From: an uncultured Hyphomicrobiales bacterium
GTDB taxonomy: Bacteria; Pseudomonadota; Alphaproteobacteria; Rhizobiales; Beijerinckiaceae
Direction of reading: 5' to 3'
NCBI GenBank assembly: GCA_903847605.1
Contig: CAINED010000033.1
Location: 89,490 to 153,489, forward strand
DNA: 64,000 nucleotides
The number at the start of each line of letters is the position of its first letter. The first letter of the stretch is position 1. The notes under the pieces were generated by a model. It made no database searches and was not told the origin of the DNA. It saw only the letters and a program-made list of their open reading frames with translations. The position numbers and the translations under genes were made by a program. Shown here one piece after another: positions 36,517-45,866 of this stretch.

Positions 36517-37325
36517 CCTCCCTCGCCAAACTCGAGCCGAAGCATTTTCTCTGGAGCGCCGAAGGCGGGATCGCGACAATCCGCCTCGATCGGCCCGACC
36601 GAAAGAATCCCCTTACCTTCGACAGCTATGCCGAATTGCGCGATACCTTTCGCGCGCTCGCATATGCGGACGATATCGACGTCGTCATTTTTGCTTCAAA
36701 CGAAGGGAATTTCTGCTCCGGCGGCGATGTGCACGACATCATCGGTCCGCTGACGAAGATGAACATGAAAGAATTGCTGGCCTTCACGCGCATGACCGGC
36801 GATCTCGTAAAAGCGATGATCGGATGTGGAAAGCCAATTATCGCTGCCGTGGACGGCATCTGCGTCGGCGCGGGCGCGATTATCGCCATGGCGTCCGATC
36901 TGCGGCTCGCGACGCCGCGCGCGCAGGCAGCCTTTCTCTTCACACGCGTCGGCCTTGCCGGTTGCGACATGGGCGCTTGCGCGATGCTGCCGCGCATCAT
37001 CGGCCAGGGCCGCGCAGCGGAACTTCTCTACACCGGGCGTAGCATGAGCGCCGCGGAGGGCGAGCGTTGGGGATTCTGGAATACATTGCATGAGCCGGAG
37101 GCGCTTGAAACCGCAGCTCTCGCGCTTGCAAGTCGTATTGCATCGGGCCCCACTTTCGCTCACGGCATGACGAAAACGCAGCTCAACCAGGAATGGAACA
37201 TGGGCCTCGAACAGGCAATCGAAGCCGAGGCGCAGGCGCAGGCGATCTGCATGCAGACCAGGGATTTCGAACGCGCCTACGTCGCCTTCGCTTCGAAGCA
37301 AAAACCGGTTTTTGAAGGCAACTGA
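36513..37325 (+). CDS. enoyl-CoA hydratase/isomerase family protein
   Basis: A 270-residue crotonase-fold protein starting at a GTG that overlaps the MarR stop. It has [10 protein letters not shown] (oxyanion hole), [23 protein letters not shown] and [22 protein letters not shown]. The aspartate in CDMG and the absence of the usual glutamate pair hint at a specialised hydratase or hydrolase rather than standard ECH. The crotonase family can hydrate, isomerise or open a ring thioester. Its position between MarR and acyl-CoA dehydrogenase fits ring-opening or hydration of the non-aromatic CoA intermediate. Confidence 0.9.
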   Translation: MTSLAKLEPKHFLWSAEGGIATIRLDRPDRKNPLTFDSYAELRDTFRALAYADDIDVVIFASNEGNFCSGGDVHDIIGPLTKMNMKELLAFTRMTGDLVKAMIGCGKPIIAAVDGICVGAGAIIAMASDLRLATPRAQAAFLFTRVGLAGCDMGACAMLPRIIGQGRAAELLYTGRSMSAAEGERWGFWNTLHEPEALETAALALASRIASGPTFAHGMTKTQLNQEWNMGLEQAIEAEAQAQAICMQTRDFERAYVAFASKQKPVFEGN

Positions 37326-37326
37326 C

Positions 37327-38469
37327 ATGGCCGATCGCTCCTTCCTCGACTGGCCTTTCTTCGATGATCGTCATCGCAGGCTCGCAAGCGAACTCGACGG
37401 CTGGTGCGCAAAGAACCTGCCGGTTGATCATCACGATGTCGATGCCGCCTGCCGCAACCTCGTAACAATGCTCGGCGATGGCGGCTGGCTCGAATGCACG
37501 GGCGCGCAGGCCGGCGAAAAGCTCGATGTCCGCACGCTCTGTATCATGCGCGAGACACTGGCGCGCCATGACGGCCTCTCTGATTTCGCTTTCGCTATGC
37601 AAGGCCTGGGCACAGGCGCGCTGACGTTATTTGGGACAGATGCACAACGCGCATGGCTCGACAGGACGCGCGCCGGCAGGGCGATCTCGGCGTTTGCCCT
37701 GACAGAGCCGGGCTCGGGTTCCGATGTCGCCAGCACCACGAGCACGGCAACGCTCGCAGGCGACCATTACATCCTGCGCGGCGAGAAAACCTATATCTCG
37801 AACGGCGGCATTGCCGATCTCTATGTTGTCTTCGCCAGAACAGGCGAGGCGCCGGGCGCACGCGGCCTTTCGGCCTTCCTTTTGCCCGCGGACATGCCGG
37901 GGCTCGAAATCGTCGAACGCATCGAAGTGGTTGCGCCACATCCCCTTGCGCATCTGCGTTTCAACGATATTCGCCTGCCGCGTGAGGCGCTGATCGGCAA
38001 GTCAGGGGAAGGCTTCAAGCTGGCGATGTCGGTGCTTGATGTCTTCCGCCCGACTGTCGGCGCAGCAGCGCTCGGCTTTGCGCGTCGCGCGCTGGACGAA
38101 GCATTGATGCGCGTGCGCGAACGCAAGATCCAGGGCGCGCCGCTCGCAGACTTGCAGATGGTGCAAGGCCACATCGCCGACATGGCGCTCGATATCGACG
38201 CCTCGGCCCTGCTGGTCTATCGCGCGGCCTGGATGAAGGACATGGGCGCTGCGCGTATCACGCGCGAGGCCGCAATGGCGAAACTGCATGCGACGGAAGC
38301 CGCGCAACGCGTCATCGATTCCGCGGTTCAGCTATTCGGCGGCGATGGTGTGCGCAAGGGATTTGTCGTCGAGAGCCTTTATCGCGAAATTCGCGCCCTG
38401 CGCATTTACGAAGGCGCCAGCGACGTGCAGAGAATAGTGATTGCACGCGCCGCGCTGGCAGGAGGCTGA
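37327..38469 (+). CDS. acyl-CoA dehydrogenase family protein
   Basis: A 380-residue flavoprotein dehydrogenase. The FAD/substrate motif [14 protein letters not shown] lies near residues 120-133, and [14 protein letters not shown] follows. The catalytic glutamate is in [12 protein letters not shown] near residue 366. It begins 1 bp after the hydratase stop, so it is translationally coupled. The family makes a trans-2 double bond in acyl-CoA using an electron-transfer flavoprotein, here probably on the ring-derived CoA ester. The RidA-family gene follows 1 bp downstream. Confidence 0.93.
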   Translation: MADRSFLDWPFFDDRHRRLASELDGWCAKNLPVDHHDVDAACRNLVTMLGDGGWLECTGAQAGEKLDVRTLCIMRETLARHDGLSDFAFAMQGLGTGALTLFGTDAQRAWLDRTRAGRAISAFALTEPGSGSDVASTTSTATLAGDHYILRGEKTYISNGGIADLYVVFARTGEAPGARGLSAFLLPADMPGLEIVERIEVVAPHPLAHLRFNDIRLPREALIGKSGEGFKLAMSVLDVFRPTVGAAALGFARRALDEALMRVRERKIQGAPLADLQMVQGHIADMALDIDASALLVYRAAWMKDMGAARITREAAMAKLHATEAAQRVIDSAVQLFGGDGVRKGFVVESLYREIRALRIYEGASDVQRIVIARAALAGG

Positions 38470-38470
38470 C

Positions 38471-38884
38471 ATGGCGAGCCCGCACGAAATTCTGCACCCC
38501 GCAAACTGGAAACCAGCGCGCGGCTATGCCAATGGCGTCGCGGCGTCCGGCCGGATGATATTCTGCGGCGGTCTCATCGGCTGGAATGCAGATCAGCAGT
38601 TCGAAAGCGACGACTTTGCGCAGCAGACCGCACAGGCCTTGCGCAATATCGTGGCTGTGCTGGCCGAAGCCGGCGCAAAGCCAGAACATCTCGTGCGCCT
38701 CACCTGGTATGTAACCAGCAAGCGCGAGTATCTCGATAGTCTGCCGGAACTTGGCCGCGCCTATCGCGAAATCATCGGGCGGCACTTTCCGGCGATGGCG
38801 CTGGTGCAGGTCGTGGCGCTTGTCGAAGATCGCGCCAAGGTGGAAATCGAAGCAACTGCAGTCGTTCCGCACGAACAGGTTTAA
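38471..38884 (+). CDS. RidA/YjgF family protein lacking the canonical arginine
   Basis: A 137-residue trimeric Rid-fold protein: SGRMIFCGGLIGWNADQ, QTAQALRNIVAVLAEAGA and LVRLTWYVTS, ending with KVEIEATAVVP. In RidA a conserved arginine in the PARSCVEV block hydrolyses imines and enamines; here the same place reads MALVQVVAL, so the arginine is missing. This points to a non-RidA Rid subfamily. RidA-like proteins recur in 2-aminobenzoyl-CoA clusters, where enamine/imine intermediates form. It is coupled to the acyl-CoA dehydrogenase gene. Confidence 0.9.
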   Translation: MASPHEILHPANWKPARGYANGVAASGRMIFCGGLIGWNADQQFESDDFAQQTAQALRNIVAVLAEAGAKPEHLVRLTWYVTSKREYLDSLPELGRAYREIIGRHFPAMALVQVVALVEDRAKVEIEATAVVPHEQV

Positions 38885-38906
38885 TCGCCATAGTACAATC
38901 GAGGGG

Positions 38907-40532
38907 ATGAACATGCTGGGTCCATCAGCGCATGTCGACACATTCACCCGCGACAATCTTCCGCCACTCCATCTTTGGCCCGACATAAATCTCGGCGCTT
39001 TTCGATATCCCGATCATCTCAACGCAGCCGTCGAACTCACCGACCGGATGGTCGAAAAAGGCTTTGGCGACAATACGGCGCTCATCGGCAACGGACGTCA
39101 GCGCACATACAAGGAGCTTGCCGACTGGAGTAACCGCATCGCCAATGCGCTCGTCAACGATTACGGCGTGAAACCGGGCAATCGTGTGCTCATCCGCTCC
39201 GCCAACAATCCCGCGATGGTGGCCTGCTGGCTGGCAGCCACGAAAGCCGGGGCGGTGGCTGTCAACACGATGCCAATGCTACGTGCGGGTGAGCTGACGA
39301 AAATCGTCGACAAGGCGCAGATTACACACGCGCTCTGCGATACTCGACTGATGGAAGAACTTGTAGGCTGCGCCAAGGAAAGCGCCTTTCTCAAGACTGT
39401 CGTCGGCTTCGATGGAACCGCCAACCACGATGCAGAACTCGATCGCGCCGCTTTGTCGAAGCCTGTGAAATTCAATGCGGTCCTGACTGGCCGCGACGAT
39501 GTCGCTTTGCTCGGTTTCACGTCCGGCACGACTGGCGAGCCCAAGGCAACGATGCATTTTCATCGCGATCTGCTCATCATTGCGGACGGCTATGCGAAGG
39601 AAGTGCTGAACGTGACACCGGACGATGTCTTCGTCGGGTCGCCGCCGCTCGCGTTCACATTCGGCCTCGGCGGTCTCGCGGTATTTCCGTTGCGCTTTGG
39701 AGCTGCGGCGGCCTTGCTCGAGAACGCCTCGCCGCCGAACATGATCGAACTGATCCAGCGCTACAAGGCGACGGTCTGCTTCACCGCGCCCACAGCCTAT
39801 CGCGTCATGTTGCGCGCGATGGAGGAAGGCGCCGATCTCTCCTCGCTACGGGCCGCCGTATCCGCAGGTGAAACCCTGCCCGCGCCCGTTTACGAAGAAT
39901 GGATGCAACGCACCGGCAAGCCCATGCTCGACGGCATCGGCTCTACGGAAATGCTGCACATCTTTCTCACAAACCGCTTCGGCGATCACAGGCCGGGCTG
40001 CACAGGAAAGCCAGTGACGGGCTATGAAGCGCGTATCGTCGACGAAAGCGGCAAGGAAGCGCCGCGCGGCGAAACCGGACGCCTTGCCGTGCGCGGCCCC
40101 ACAGGCTGCCGCTATCTCGCCGACGACAGACAACAGAAATATGTGGTCGACGGCTGGAATCTCACCGGCGACAGCTTTTGGCAGGACGACGACGGCTATT
40201 TCCACTTCGCCGCGCGCTCCGACGACATGATCATCTCAGCGGGCTACAACATCGCTGGGCCTGAGGTTGAGGCAGCGCTTCTCTCCCATCCCGATGTTCA
40301 CGAATGCGCCGTGATAGCCGCGGACGATGAAGACCGCGGCCAGATTGTCGAGGCGCATGTGGTCCTCGCCGCCGGCGCGACAGGCGATGCGCTGATGGTG
40401 AAGCTGTTGCAGGATCACGTGAAGAAAACGATCGCGCCCTACAAATATCCAAGACGCATCGTCTTCACGGACGCTTTGCCAAAGACCGCAACAGGCAAGA
40501 TCCAGCGCTTTCGCCTGCGCAGTTCGACATAA
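38907..40532 (+). CDS. benzoate-CoA ligase family, probable 2-aminobenzoate-CoA ligase
   Basis: A 541-residue adenylate-forming CoA ligase. The P-loop is FTSGTTGEPKAT near residue 210; LDGIGSTEMLHIF (A5), GDSFWQDDDGYFHFAARSDDMI (A7/A8) and the catalytic lysine in PKTATGKIQR near residue 530 follow. The overall pattern is that of benzoate- and 2-aminobenzoate-CoA ligases. The ATG at 38907 follows GAGGGG directly. It lies 22 bp after the Rid gene. With the 2-aminobenzoyl-CoA-type monooxygenase in the operon, anthranilate is the best substrate guess, with salicylate or another ortho-substituted benzoate as alternative. Confidence 0.92.
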   Translation: MNMLGPSAHVDTFTRDNLPPLHLWPDINLGAFRYPDHLNAAVELTDRMVEKGFGDNTALIGNGRQRTYKELADWSNRIANALVNDYGVKPGNRVLIRSANNPAMVACWLAATKAGAVAVNTMPMLRAGELTKIVDKAQITHALCDTRLMEELVGCAKESAFLKTVVGFDGTANHDAELDRAALSKPVKFNAVLTGRDDVALLGFTSGTTGEPKATMHFHRDLLIIADGYAKEVLNVTPDDVFVGSPPLAFTFGLGGLAVFPLRFGAAAALLENASPPNMIELIQRYKATVCFTAPTAYRVMLRAMEEGADLSSLRAAVSAGETLPAPVYEEWMQRTGKPMLDGIGSTEMLHIFLTNRFGDHRPGCTGKPVTGYEARIVDESGKEAPRGETGRLAVRGPTGCRYLADDRQQKYVVDGWNLTGDSFWQDDDGYFHFAARSDDMIISAGYNIAGPEVEAALLSHPDVHECAVIAADDEDRGQIVEAHVVLAAGATGDALMVKLLQDHVKKTIAPYKYPRRIVFTDALPKTATGKIQRFRLRSST

Positions 40533-40534
40533 CC

Positions 40535-41998
40535 TTATCCGCCACAGCAGGCCGGCATGGCCAGCCGTCCTCCTGCCGCCTTGCGAATGCGTGCGGAGGA
40601 TTCCTTCGCCTTCGCAACGATAGCGGCGACGTCGTAACCCACAAGCTTTCCGCCTTTCTTCACGTAGCGCCCGTCGACAAGGACCGTATCGACATTTTGC
40701 GGCGTCGCCGACATCACGACAGTCGCTTCGATATTGCCCATGGGCGCGGTGTTCACGTCGTTCGTGCGAATGAGAACGAGATCGGCGCGCTTGCCGGGCG
40801 TCAGCGAACCCGTGATGTCGCCGAGCCCCAGCGCTTTGGCGCCGTTGATCGTGCCCATGGCCAAGACTTCGGAAAAGCCGAGCGGATTTTGCTTCTCGGT
40901 CGGCGTACCGCGCCAGGGAATCGTGAGGTTCCAGGCAAAGCGCATATTTTCGAGCATGTTCGGCGGCGCGATGGAGGTCGCATCGGAAGATAGGGAAATC
41001 AGCAGACCGGACCGGCGCATGCGCATCAGCGCGTCGCGCGCGTCGCCCGCGAGGCCAAGTCGCAACTCCGAATGCGTGGCGTAGCTCAGCGGCGTGCCCG
41101 TGCGCACCATCGCTGCATAGTCCTCATCCGCGCCGGGTAAATAATGGCAGATCAGGAAGTCCGGCCCGAGATAACCGCGCTTTTCATAATCGGTGGCCGA
41201 CATGCGGTTGGGCGGCGCCTGGCCTGCATGAACGGAGATCGCCAGCTTGCGCTCTTTCGAGGCCGCAACATCGCGATGAAAAATGTCTTCCGTCGCCTGG
41301 CCGATACCGCGCAGGTTGACGCCGAGATTTACGAGCCCCTCGAATGGCGATTTCGTCCCGAACCATTCGCTACGCACGCGCTCGATATCCTTGAAATCCA
41401 GCGGCACGTCGCGCGCAAGGCCATCGATATGACCATAGGAATAGCGCGCCCGGATTCGCGAATCTCTATGCGCGCGAAGCTCTGCATCCGCATGCGCCGG
41501 CGAACGCACGTTATGAGCCCAGTTATGAACCGTTGTGACGCCGTTGTTGGCGAGTTCGGCCATCGCCAGCATGATGCTGTTGTAAAAATCCTCTTCGGAA
41601 AAATGCTTGGCCGTCGCCGCCTTGGCGGGAAAATATTCGAAGCCGTCGGCGAGGTAATTCCGGCCGAGCGCGCTCCACATGTGGTAATGCGTATCGACGA
41701 AACCGGGCATGACGATCATGTCCTGCGCATCGATGACTTCTGCGCCGGGTGCGGAGATGTTTTCTCCGACCGACTCTATGACGCCATTGCGCACCAGAAC
41801 GTCGGCGCGCGGCATGACGCCGAGTTTCGCATCCATCGATATGACGGCCGCATTCTTGATGAGAATGATACCGCGCGCGCTCGGCGAAGCATCGCTCATA
41901 CCTTGCGCGATTGCATTCGCGATGAAGTCCGAGGGAAGCGCGCAACCGCAAGCTGCCGCTAATCCGAAACCGCGAGCAAATGAACGACGTGTCAACAT
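40535..41998 (-). CDS. exported amidohydrolase family protein
   Basis: A 487-residue metal-dependent hydrolase with a Tat signal (LTRRSFARGFGLAAACG). Metal ligands are visible as HYH in GFVDTHYHMW, a histidine in SVHAGQAP, another in LICHYLPGADED, and the aspartate in LSSDATS. The layout resembles cytosine/guanine-deaminase-type or imidazolonepropionase-type amidohydrolases. It converges on the CoA-ligase gene with a 2-bp gap, so it is not part of that operon. A periplasmic location suggests it prepares an external substrate, for example deamination or deacylation. The reaction is not identifiable. Confidence 0.88.
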   Translation of the reverse strand: MLTRRSFARGFGLAAACGCALPSDFIANAIAQGMSDASPSARGIILIKNAAVISMDAKLGVMPRADVLVRNGVIESVGENISAPGAEVIDAQDMIVMPGFVDTHYHMWSALGRNYLADGFEYFPAKAATAKHFSEEDFYNSIMLAMAELANNGVTTVHNWAHNVRSPAHADAELRAHRDSRIRARYSYGHIDGLARDVPLDFKDIERVRSEWFGTKSPFEGLVNLGVNLRGIGQATEDIFHRDVAASKERKLAISVHAGQAPPNRMSATDYEKRGYLGPDFLICHYLPGADEDYAAMVRTGTPLSYATHSELRLGLAGDARDALMRMRRSGLLISLSSDATSIAPPNMLENMRFAWNLTIPWRGTPTEKQNPLGFSEVLAMGTINGAKALGLGDITGSLTPGKRADLVLIRTNDVNTAPMGNIEATVVMSATPQNVDTVLVDGRYVKKGGKLVGYDVAAIVAKAKESSARIRKAAGGRLAMPACCGG

Positions 41999-42135
41999 GT
42001 GCGCCTCGTCAAGCTGGAGCCGGGAGTGAAAGGTTAGCCGTCAATGCGCAACACGGCAAGCAGTCCGCGTGCCGGATCGGGAGATGCAGTTCTTGCGTCA
42101 TGTGTTAAAAGCGTCTGGATGGAGAGGAGCATCTT

Positions 42136-43104
42136 ATGAAAGACGTGTTCAAACCGCTTCTGGCTGCAGCGCTATTGGCCTTGCCCGTTCCGGCTTCGGC
42201 GCAAAACTATCCGTCGCGAACCATCAAATTCGTCGTGCCATTTCCTGCCGGCGGCCCGGCAGACACCATTGGCCGCGTCATCGCCGAAAAACTCGGCGGT
42301 CAGATCGGACAACCTGTCGTGATCGAAAACCGTGCCGGGGCGGGCGGCGTTACTGGCGTTGCGGCCGTCGCGAAAGCCGATCCGGACGGTTACACAATCG
42401 GCATCGGCAGTGCGGGCGCGCTCGCGATCAACGTCGCGCTGCAGGAAAAGATGCCCTACGATCCGCTTAAGGATTTGACGCTCATCACGCAGGCTGTCTC
42501 TGCGCCCGAACTTTTCGTGGTCAGCCCGACTTTGAAGCTGAACACGCTGAAGGAATTCGTGGACCGCGCAAAAGCAGAACCGGGCAAGCTCAATTTTGCT
42601 TCGACGGGCGCCGGCAGTATGCCGCATCTGGCCGGCGAACTCCTGAAACTGAAAGCGCAAATCGACCTCGTCCATGTGCCCTATGCGGGCGCGGCCCCGG
42701 CCGTGAACGATCTCGTCGCCGGCCACATCAATGCGATGTTCGCCGACGTGCCGGTGCTTCTCGGCGCAGTGCAATCCGGCAAATTGAAAGCCCTCGCTGT
42801 CGGCAGCAAGTCGCGCGTTTCTGTACTCCCGGACGTACCCACCACAGCTGAAGTCGGGCTACCGGAGGTCGAGGCCGACAACTGGTATGGCATCGTCGCG
42901 CCGGTACGCCTGCCGGCCGATGTCGAAAAGAAGCTGCAGGAGCAAATCCTGATGGCCCTGCGATCCGAGGATGTGAAAGGCCGCCTTGGAAAGCAGGGCA
43001 TTGGCGTTGTCGCCAATTCGACGGAAGACTTCCGCAAATATGTTGCTGCGGAAACGGCGCGCTGGACGCAGATCGTCAAGGACGGAAATATCCGCATGAA
43101 ATGA
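42136..43104 (+). CDS. Bug/TctC-family periplasmic receptor
   Basis: A 322-residue Bug protein with a signal peptide (ending PVPASAQ). The family hallmarks are present: YPSRTIKFVVPFPAGGPADTIGR, VIENRAGAGGVTG, DPDGYTIG and DLVHVPYAGAAPAVNDL. It starts after GAGAGGAGCATCTT. It stands alone between the amidohydrolase (divergent) and a bidirectional terminator, so it is monocistronic. The membrane partners TctA/TctB are not here. Its ligand is probably a carboxylate used by neighbouring aromatic pathways. Confidence 0.93.
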   Translation: MKDVFKPLLAAALLALPVPASAQNYPSRTIKFVVPFPAGGPADTIGRVIAEKLGGQIGQPVVIENRAGAGGVTGVAAVAKADPDGYTIGIGSAGALAINVALQEKMPYDPLKDLTLITQAVSAPELFVVSPTLKLNTLKEFVDRAKAEPGKLNFASTGAGSMPHLAGELLKLKAQIDLVHVPYAGAAPAVNDLVAGHINAMFADVPVLLGAVQSGKLKALAVGSKSRVSVLPDVPTTAEVGLPEVEADNWYGIVAPVRLPADVEKKLQEQILMALRSEDVKGRLGKQGIGVVANSTEDFRKYVAAETARWTQIVKDGNIRMK

Positions 43105-43140
43105 GCGTTGCCAGCGCTTGCAAAAAAAAGACGTCGCTCC

Positions 43141-43187
43141 AAAATAAATGGAGCGGAACATTGGTCCCGCTCCAGTCATTTTTATTT
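43141..43187. terminator. bidirectional rho-independent terminator
   Basis: The stem GGAGCGG (43150-43156) / CCGCTCC (43167-43173) is flanked on the left by AAAATAAAT and on the right by AGTCATTTTTATTT. It lies between the convergent Bug receptor gene (ending 43104) and the Rieske oxygenase gene (ending 43197), so it can end transcription from both sides. Confidence 0.8.
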
Positions 43188-43196
43188 CCGAACTGA

Positions 43197-44270
43197 TTAT
43201 TCTGCGGCTTGCCGGGTCATCGCCTGTTCGGCCTCGTAGGCCGCCATGAAAGCGCGGCGCGCGTGATGCAGCGCATTGTCCGCCTTGATGTTCAGCAGCG
43301 GGCGATGGGGATCGAGATCGATGCGCGCCTGCTGGTTCGCCATGATATCGACGTCTTCCACGAAGGTCGGATAGATCTCCTGGTACATGTCTTCCGTCGC
43401 CTGCGGATCGTCGGTGCGATAGCCATTGGCGGTCGACCAGAAATAATACGACCTGTTTTCCGTCGCCGGCGTGATCGCGTGGAAAAGGCGCAGATGGAAG
43501 CCTTCCTGATTGCGATTTTCCCGTGCGCCCTTGCCGAGTTCGAGGGCGCCCGACCATTGCAGCACCAGCCCCGGCAGCACGTATTCGAATTCCTGCCAGC
43601 GATCGACCTTGCCCTTGAAGCCAGCGCCCTTCACATAGGTCGGCGGCGGCACGGAATCGAGCATCCAGCGGACATATTTGCAGCCGCGCTCCGTGCGCAC
43701 CGTGTTCATCTCTGCATTCACATGCGCGCGCGGATTTCCGCCGATCGTCTTCGTGTGTACGTAGCCGAGATGGGTGAGGTCCATCAGGTTGTCGATCATC
43801 ATGAGATAATTCGCATGGATCGGCATGCAGGCCTTGCGATGCGGCAGCGGCGTCGCGCCGCCCTTGTGGAAGGGCCAGTCGACGATCTGGCTTTCGTCCG
43901 CAAGCTTGGGATCGCCCATCCAGATCCAGACGATTTCGTGCCGCTCGACGACGGGATAGTATTTTACTTTGGCCATGGGCGGGATTGCGTCCTGGCCGGG
44001 AATTTCGACGCACTCGCCTTTGCCGTTGAAGACGAGGCCGTGATAACCGCATTGCAATCCGGTCTCGATCACCTTGCCGTCGGTTAGCGCTGCGCCACGA
44101 TGACAGCAGCGATCCTCGATCGCACACACTTTGCCGGACGCATCGCGAAAGAAGGCGATCGGCTCGTCCATGATCGTGCGGGCGAGCAGACCTTTTTCGA
44201 GTTCGTCGTCGAAAAGCGCCACGTACCATGCATTGCGCAAATAGGGTGCATTCGCAGATTCACGCGCCAT
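43197..44270 (-). CDS. Rieske non-haem iron aromatic oxygenase, VanA-like
   Basis: A 357-residue oxygenase component. The Rieske cluster motif CCHRGAAL with CGYHG lies near residues 56-80, and the mononuclear-iron histidines in DLTHLGYVHTKT near residue 165 precede the aspartate in EDVDIMANQQ near 300. It resembles VanA-type demethylases and carbazole/phenoxybenzoate oxygenase alpha subunits. The start follows GGAGGAAAAC. No reductase or ferredoxin gene is adjacent. It follows the five-gene Liv-type importer after 138 bp on the same strand, suggesting that the importer brings in its methoxylated or phenoxylated aromatic substrate. Confidence 0.92.
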   Translation of the reverse strand: MARESANAPYLRNAWYVALFDDELEKGLLARTIMDEPIAFFRDASGKVCAIEDRCCHRGAALTDGKVIETGLQCGYHGLVFNGKGECVEIPGQDAIPPMAKVKYYPVVERHEIVWIWMGDPKLADESQIVDWPFHKGGATPLPHRKACMPIHANYLMMIDNLMDLTHLGYVHTKTIGGNPRAHVNAEMNTVRTERGCKYVRWMLDSVPPPTYVKGAGFKGKVDRWQEFEYVLPGLVLQWSGALELGKGARENRNQEGFHLRLFHAITPATENRSYYFWSTANGYRTDDPQATEDMYQEIYPTFVEDVDIMANQQARIDLDPHRPLLNIKADNALHHARRAFMAAYEAEQAMTRQAAE

Positions 44271-44408
44271 GTTTTCCTCCTCCGGCCCGGCCAGACTTTG
44301 CTAAAATGAGGCAAGGCAATCTATGCCATATCAATGATACGCGCCTGCCGAACGCGAGGCAACCGGCTCGCAGCTCTTGCTGCAGCGCAACGCCGGCCGC
44401 ACCGCCCG

Positions 44409-45113
44409 TCATACCCCGAGGTAGGTTTCCTGCACCGACGGGTCCGACATCAGCTGCGCAGTCGTCCCGCTCCAGACGATCTCGCCACGCTCCAGCACAT
44501 AGTGGCGATCGGCCAGCGCGCACAGCGCCTCGAGTTCCTTGTCGATGACGAGAATGGAGAGGCCCGTTTTCTTCAATTCGTTCAGGCGCGCCCAGATTTC
44601 CTCGCGAATGACCGGCGCGAGACCTTCTGTCGCTTCGTCCAGTACGAGAAGCCGGGGATTGGTCATCAGGGCGCGGCCGATGGCGAGCATTTGCTGTTCG
44701 CCGCCAGAAAGCTGGGTGCCAGCGTTGTTGCGCCGTTCGCCAAGGCGCGGGAAGAAATCGATCACGCGTTCGAACGTCCAGCGCTCGTTGCCCCATGTCC
44801 GGTCGATGAAGGCCATCTGCAGATTTTCGCGCACCGAGAGATTGGGAAATATCTGCCGCCCTTCGGGCACCAGCCCCATTCCGAGCCGCGCGATTTCATA
44901 GGAAGGGCTGCGCTCCGATCTCTTGCCGGCAAAAGTGATTTCGCCGGCCGTCGCGCGCACGAGCCCGAACAGCGCTCGCACCGTCGTCGTCTTGCCCATG
45001 CCATTGCGACCTAGCAGCGTGACGACTTCGCCTTCGCCAATACCGAAAGTCAGGCCGAAGAGAACCTTCGCATGTCCGTAGCCAGCTTCGAGGTTGCGCA
45101 CGTCGAGCAGCAT
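44409..45113 (-). CDS. livF: branched-chain-type ABC transporter ATPase
   Basis: A 234-residue LivF-type ATPase with Walker A GRNGMGKTTT, signature LSGGEQQMLAIGRAL, Walker B LLVLDEATEGLAP and the switch region LVIDKELEA. Note that the switch histidine seen in many ABC ATPases is replaced by lysine (VIDKELE). It begins 3 bp after the LivG stop and ends the LivK-H-M-G-F order. HAAT-family importers of this type also carry aromatic acids in alphaproteobacteria. Confidence 0.93.
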   Translation of the reverse strand: MLLDVRNLEAGYGHAKVLFGLTFGIGEGEVVTLLGRNGMGKTTTVRALFGLVRATAGEITFAGKRSERSPSYEIARLGMGLVPEGRQIFPNLSVRENLQMAFIDRTWGNERWTFERVIDFFPRLGERRNNAGTQLSGGEQQMLAIGRALMTNPRLLVLDEATEGLAPVIREEIWARLNELKKTGLSILVIDKELEALCALADRHYVLERGEIVWSGTTAQLMSDPSVQETYLGV

Positions 45114-45116
45114 GCG

Positions 45117-45866
45117 TCAGCCTCCGTGGCCGAGATAGGCGGCCTTGACCGCCGGATCGTTGCGTATCTCTTCCGGCGAGCCCGTCGCAATGGTACGCCC
45201 GGCAACGAGCACGCTGATGCGATCGGCGAGCGCGAATACGGCGTCCATGTCGTGCTCGACCAGCAAGATCGCGTAATGCTTTTTCAAATTGGCGAGCACC
45301 TGCGTCATGCGCTGGCCTTCCTGCCGGCCCATGCCGGCCATGGGCTCGTCCAGCAAAAGGAGCTGCGGCTTCATCGCCAGCGCCATGGCGAGTTCGAGCT
45401 GCCGCCGCTCGCCATGCGAGAGATCCTCTGCATAAATATCGGCGCGATGGGCGATGCCGATCTGGTCCATGGCCTCGCGCGCCGGACCCAGAAGCTCAGA
45501 GTCATCCCATGCGGAGCCGAAGAATCTGAAACTGTGCCCCTGCTGCGCCTGCACGGCGAGCGCGACATTCGCCAGCACTGTGAATTGCGGAAAGATCGAT
45601 GTGATCTGGAAGGAGCGCGCAATACCAAGATGCGCGCGCCGATGCGCGGGCTCGCGCGTGATGTTCTTGCCGTTGAAGAAGATCGCGCCGCCGTCGGGCG
45701 ACAACTCGCCCTGCAATTGCGCTATGAGCGTCGTCTTGCCCGCGCCGTTCGGCCCGATCACTGCATGTGTTTCGCCAGCCATCACATCGAGCGACAGATC
45801 GTTGGTCGCAACGAGACCGGCGAAGCGTTTTTGCAGCGCCTTGATTTCGAGAATGGGCGTCGCCAT
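45117..45866 (-). CDS. livG: branched-chain-type ABC transporter ATPase
   Basis: A 249-residue LivG-type ATPase with Walker A GPNGAGKTTL, the LivG-specific IARSFQITSIFPQFTVLANVALA, signature LSHGERRQLELAMALA, Walker B LLLDEPMAGM and EHDMDAVF. I chose the ATG at 45866, which overlaps the LivM stop (ATGA); the open frame further upstream is antisense noise. It pairs with LivF as the nucleotide-binding heterodimer of the importer. Confidence 0.94.
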   Translation of the reverse strand: MATPILEIKALQKRFAGLVATNDLSLDVMAGETHAVIGPNGAGKTTLIAQLQGELSPDGGAIFFNGKNITREPAHRRAHLGIARSFQITSIFPQFTVLANVALAVQAQQGHSFRFFGSAWDDSELLGPAREAMDQIGIAHRADIYAEDLSHGERRQLELAMALAMKPQLLLLDEPMAGMGRQEGQRMTQVLANLKKHYAILLVEHDMDAVFALADRISVLVAGRTIATGSPEEIRNDPAVKAAYLGHGG

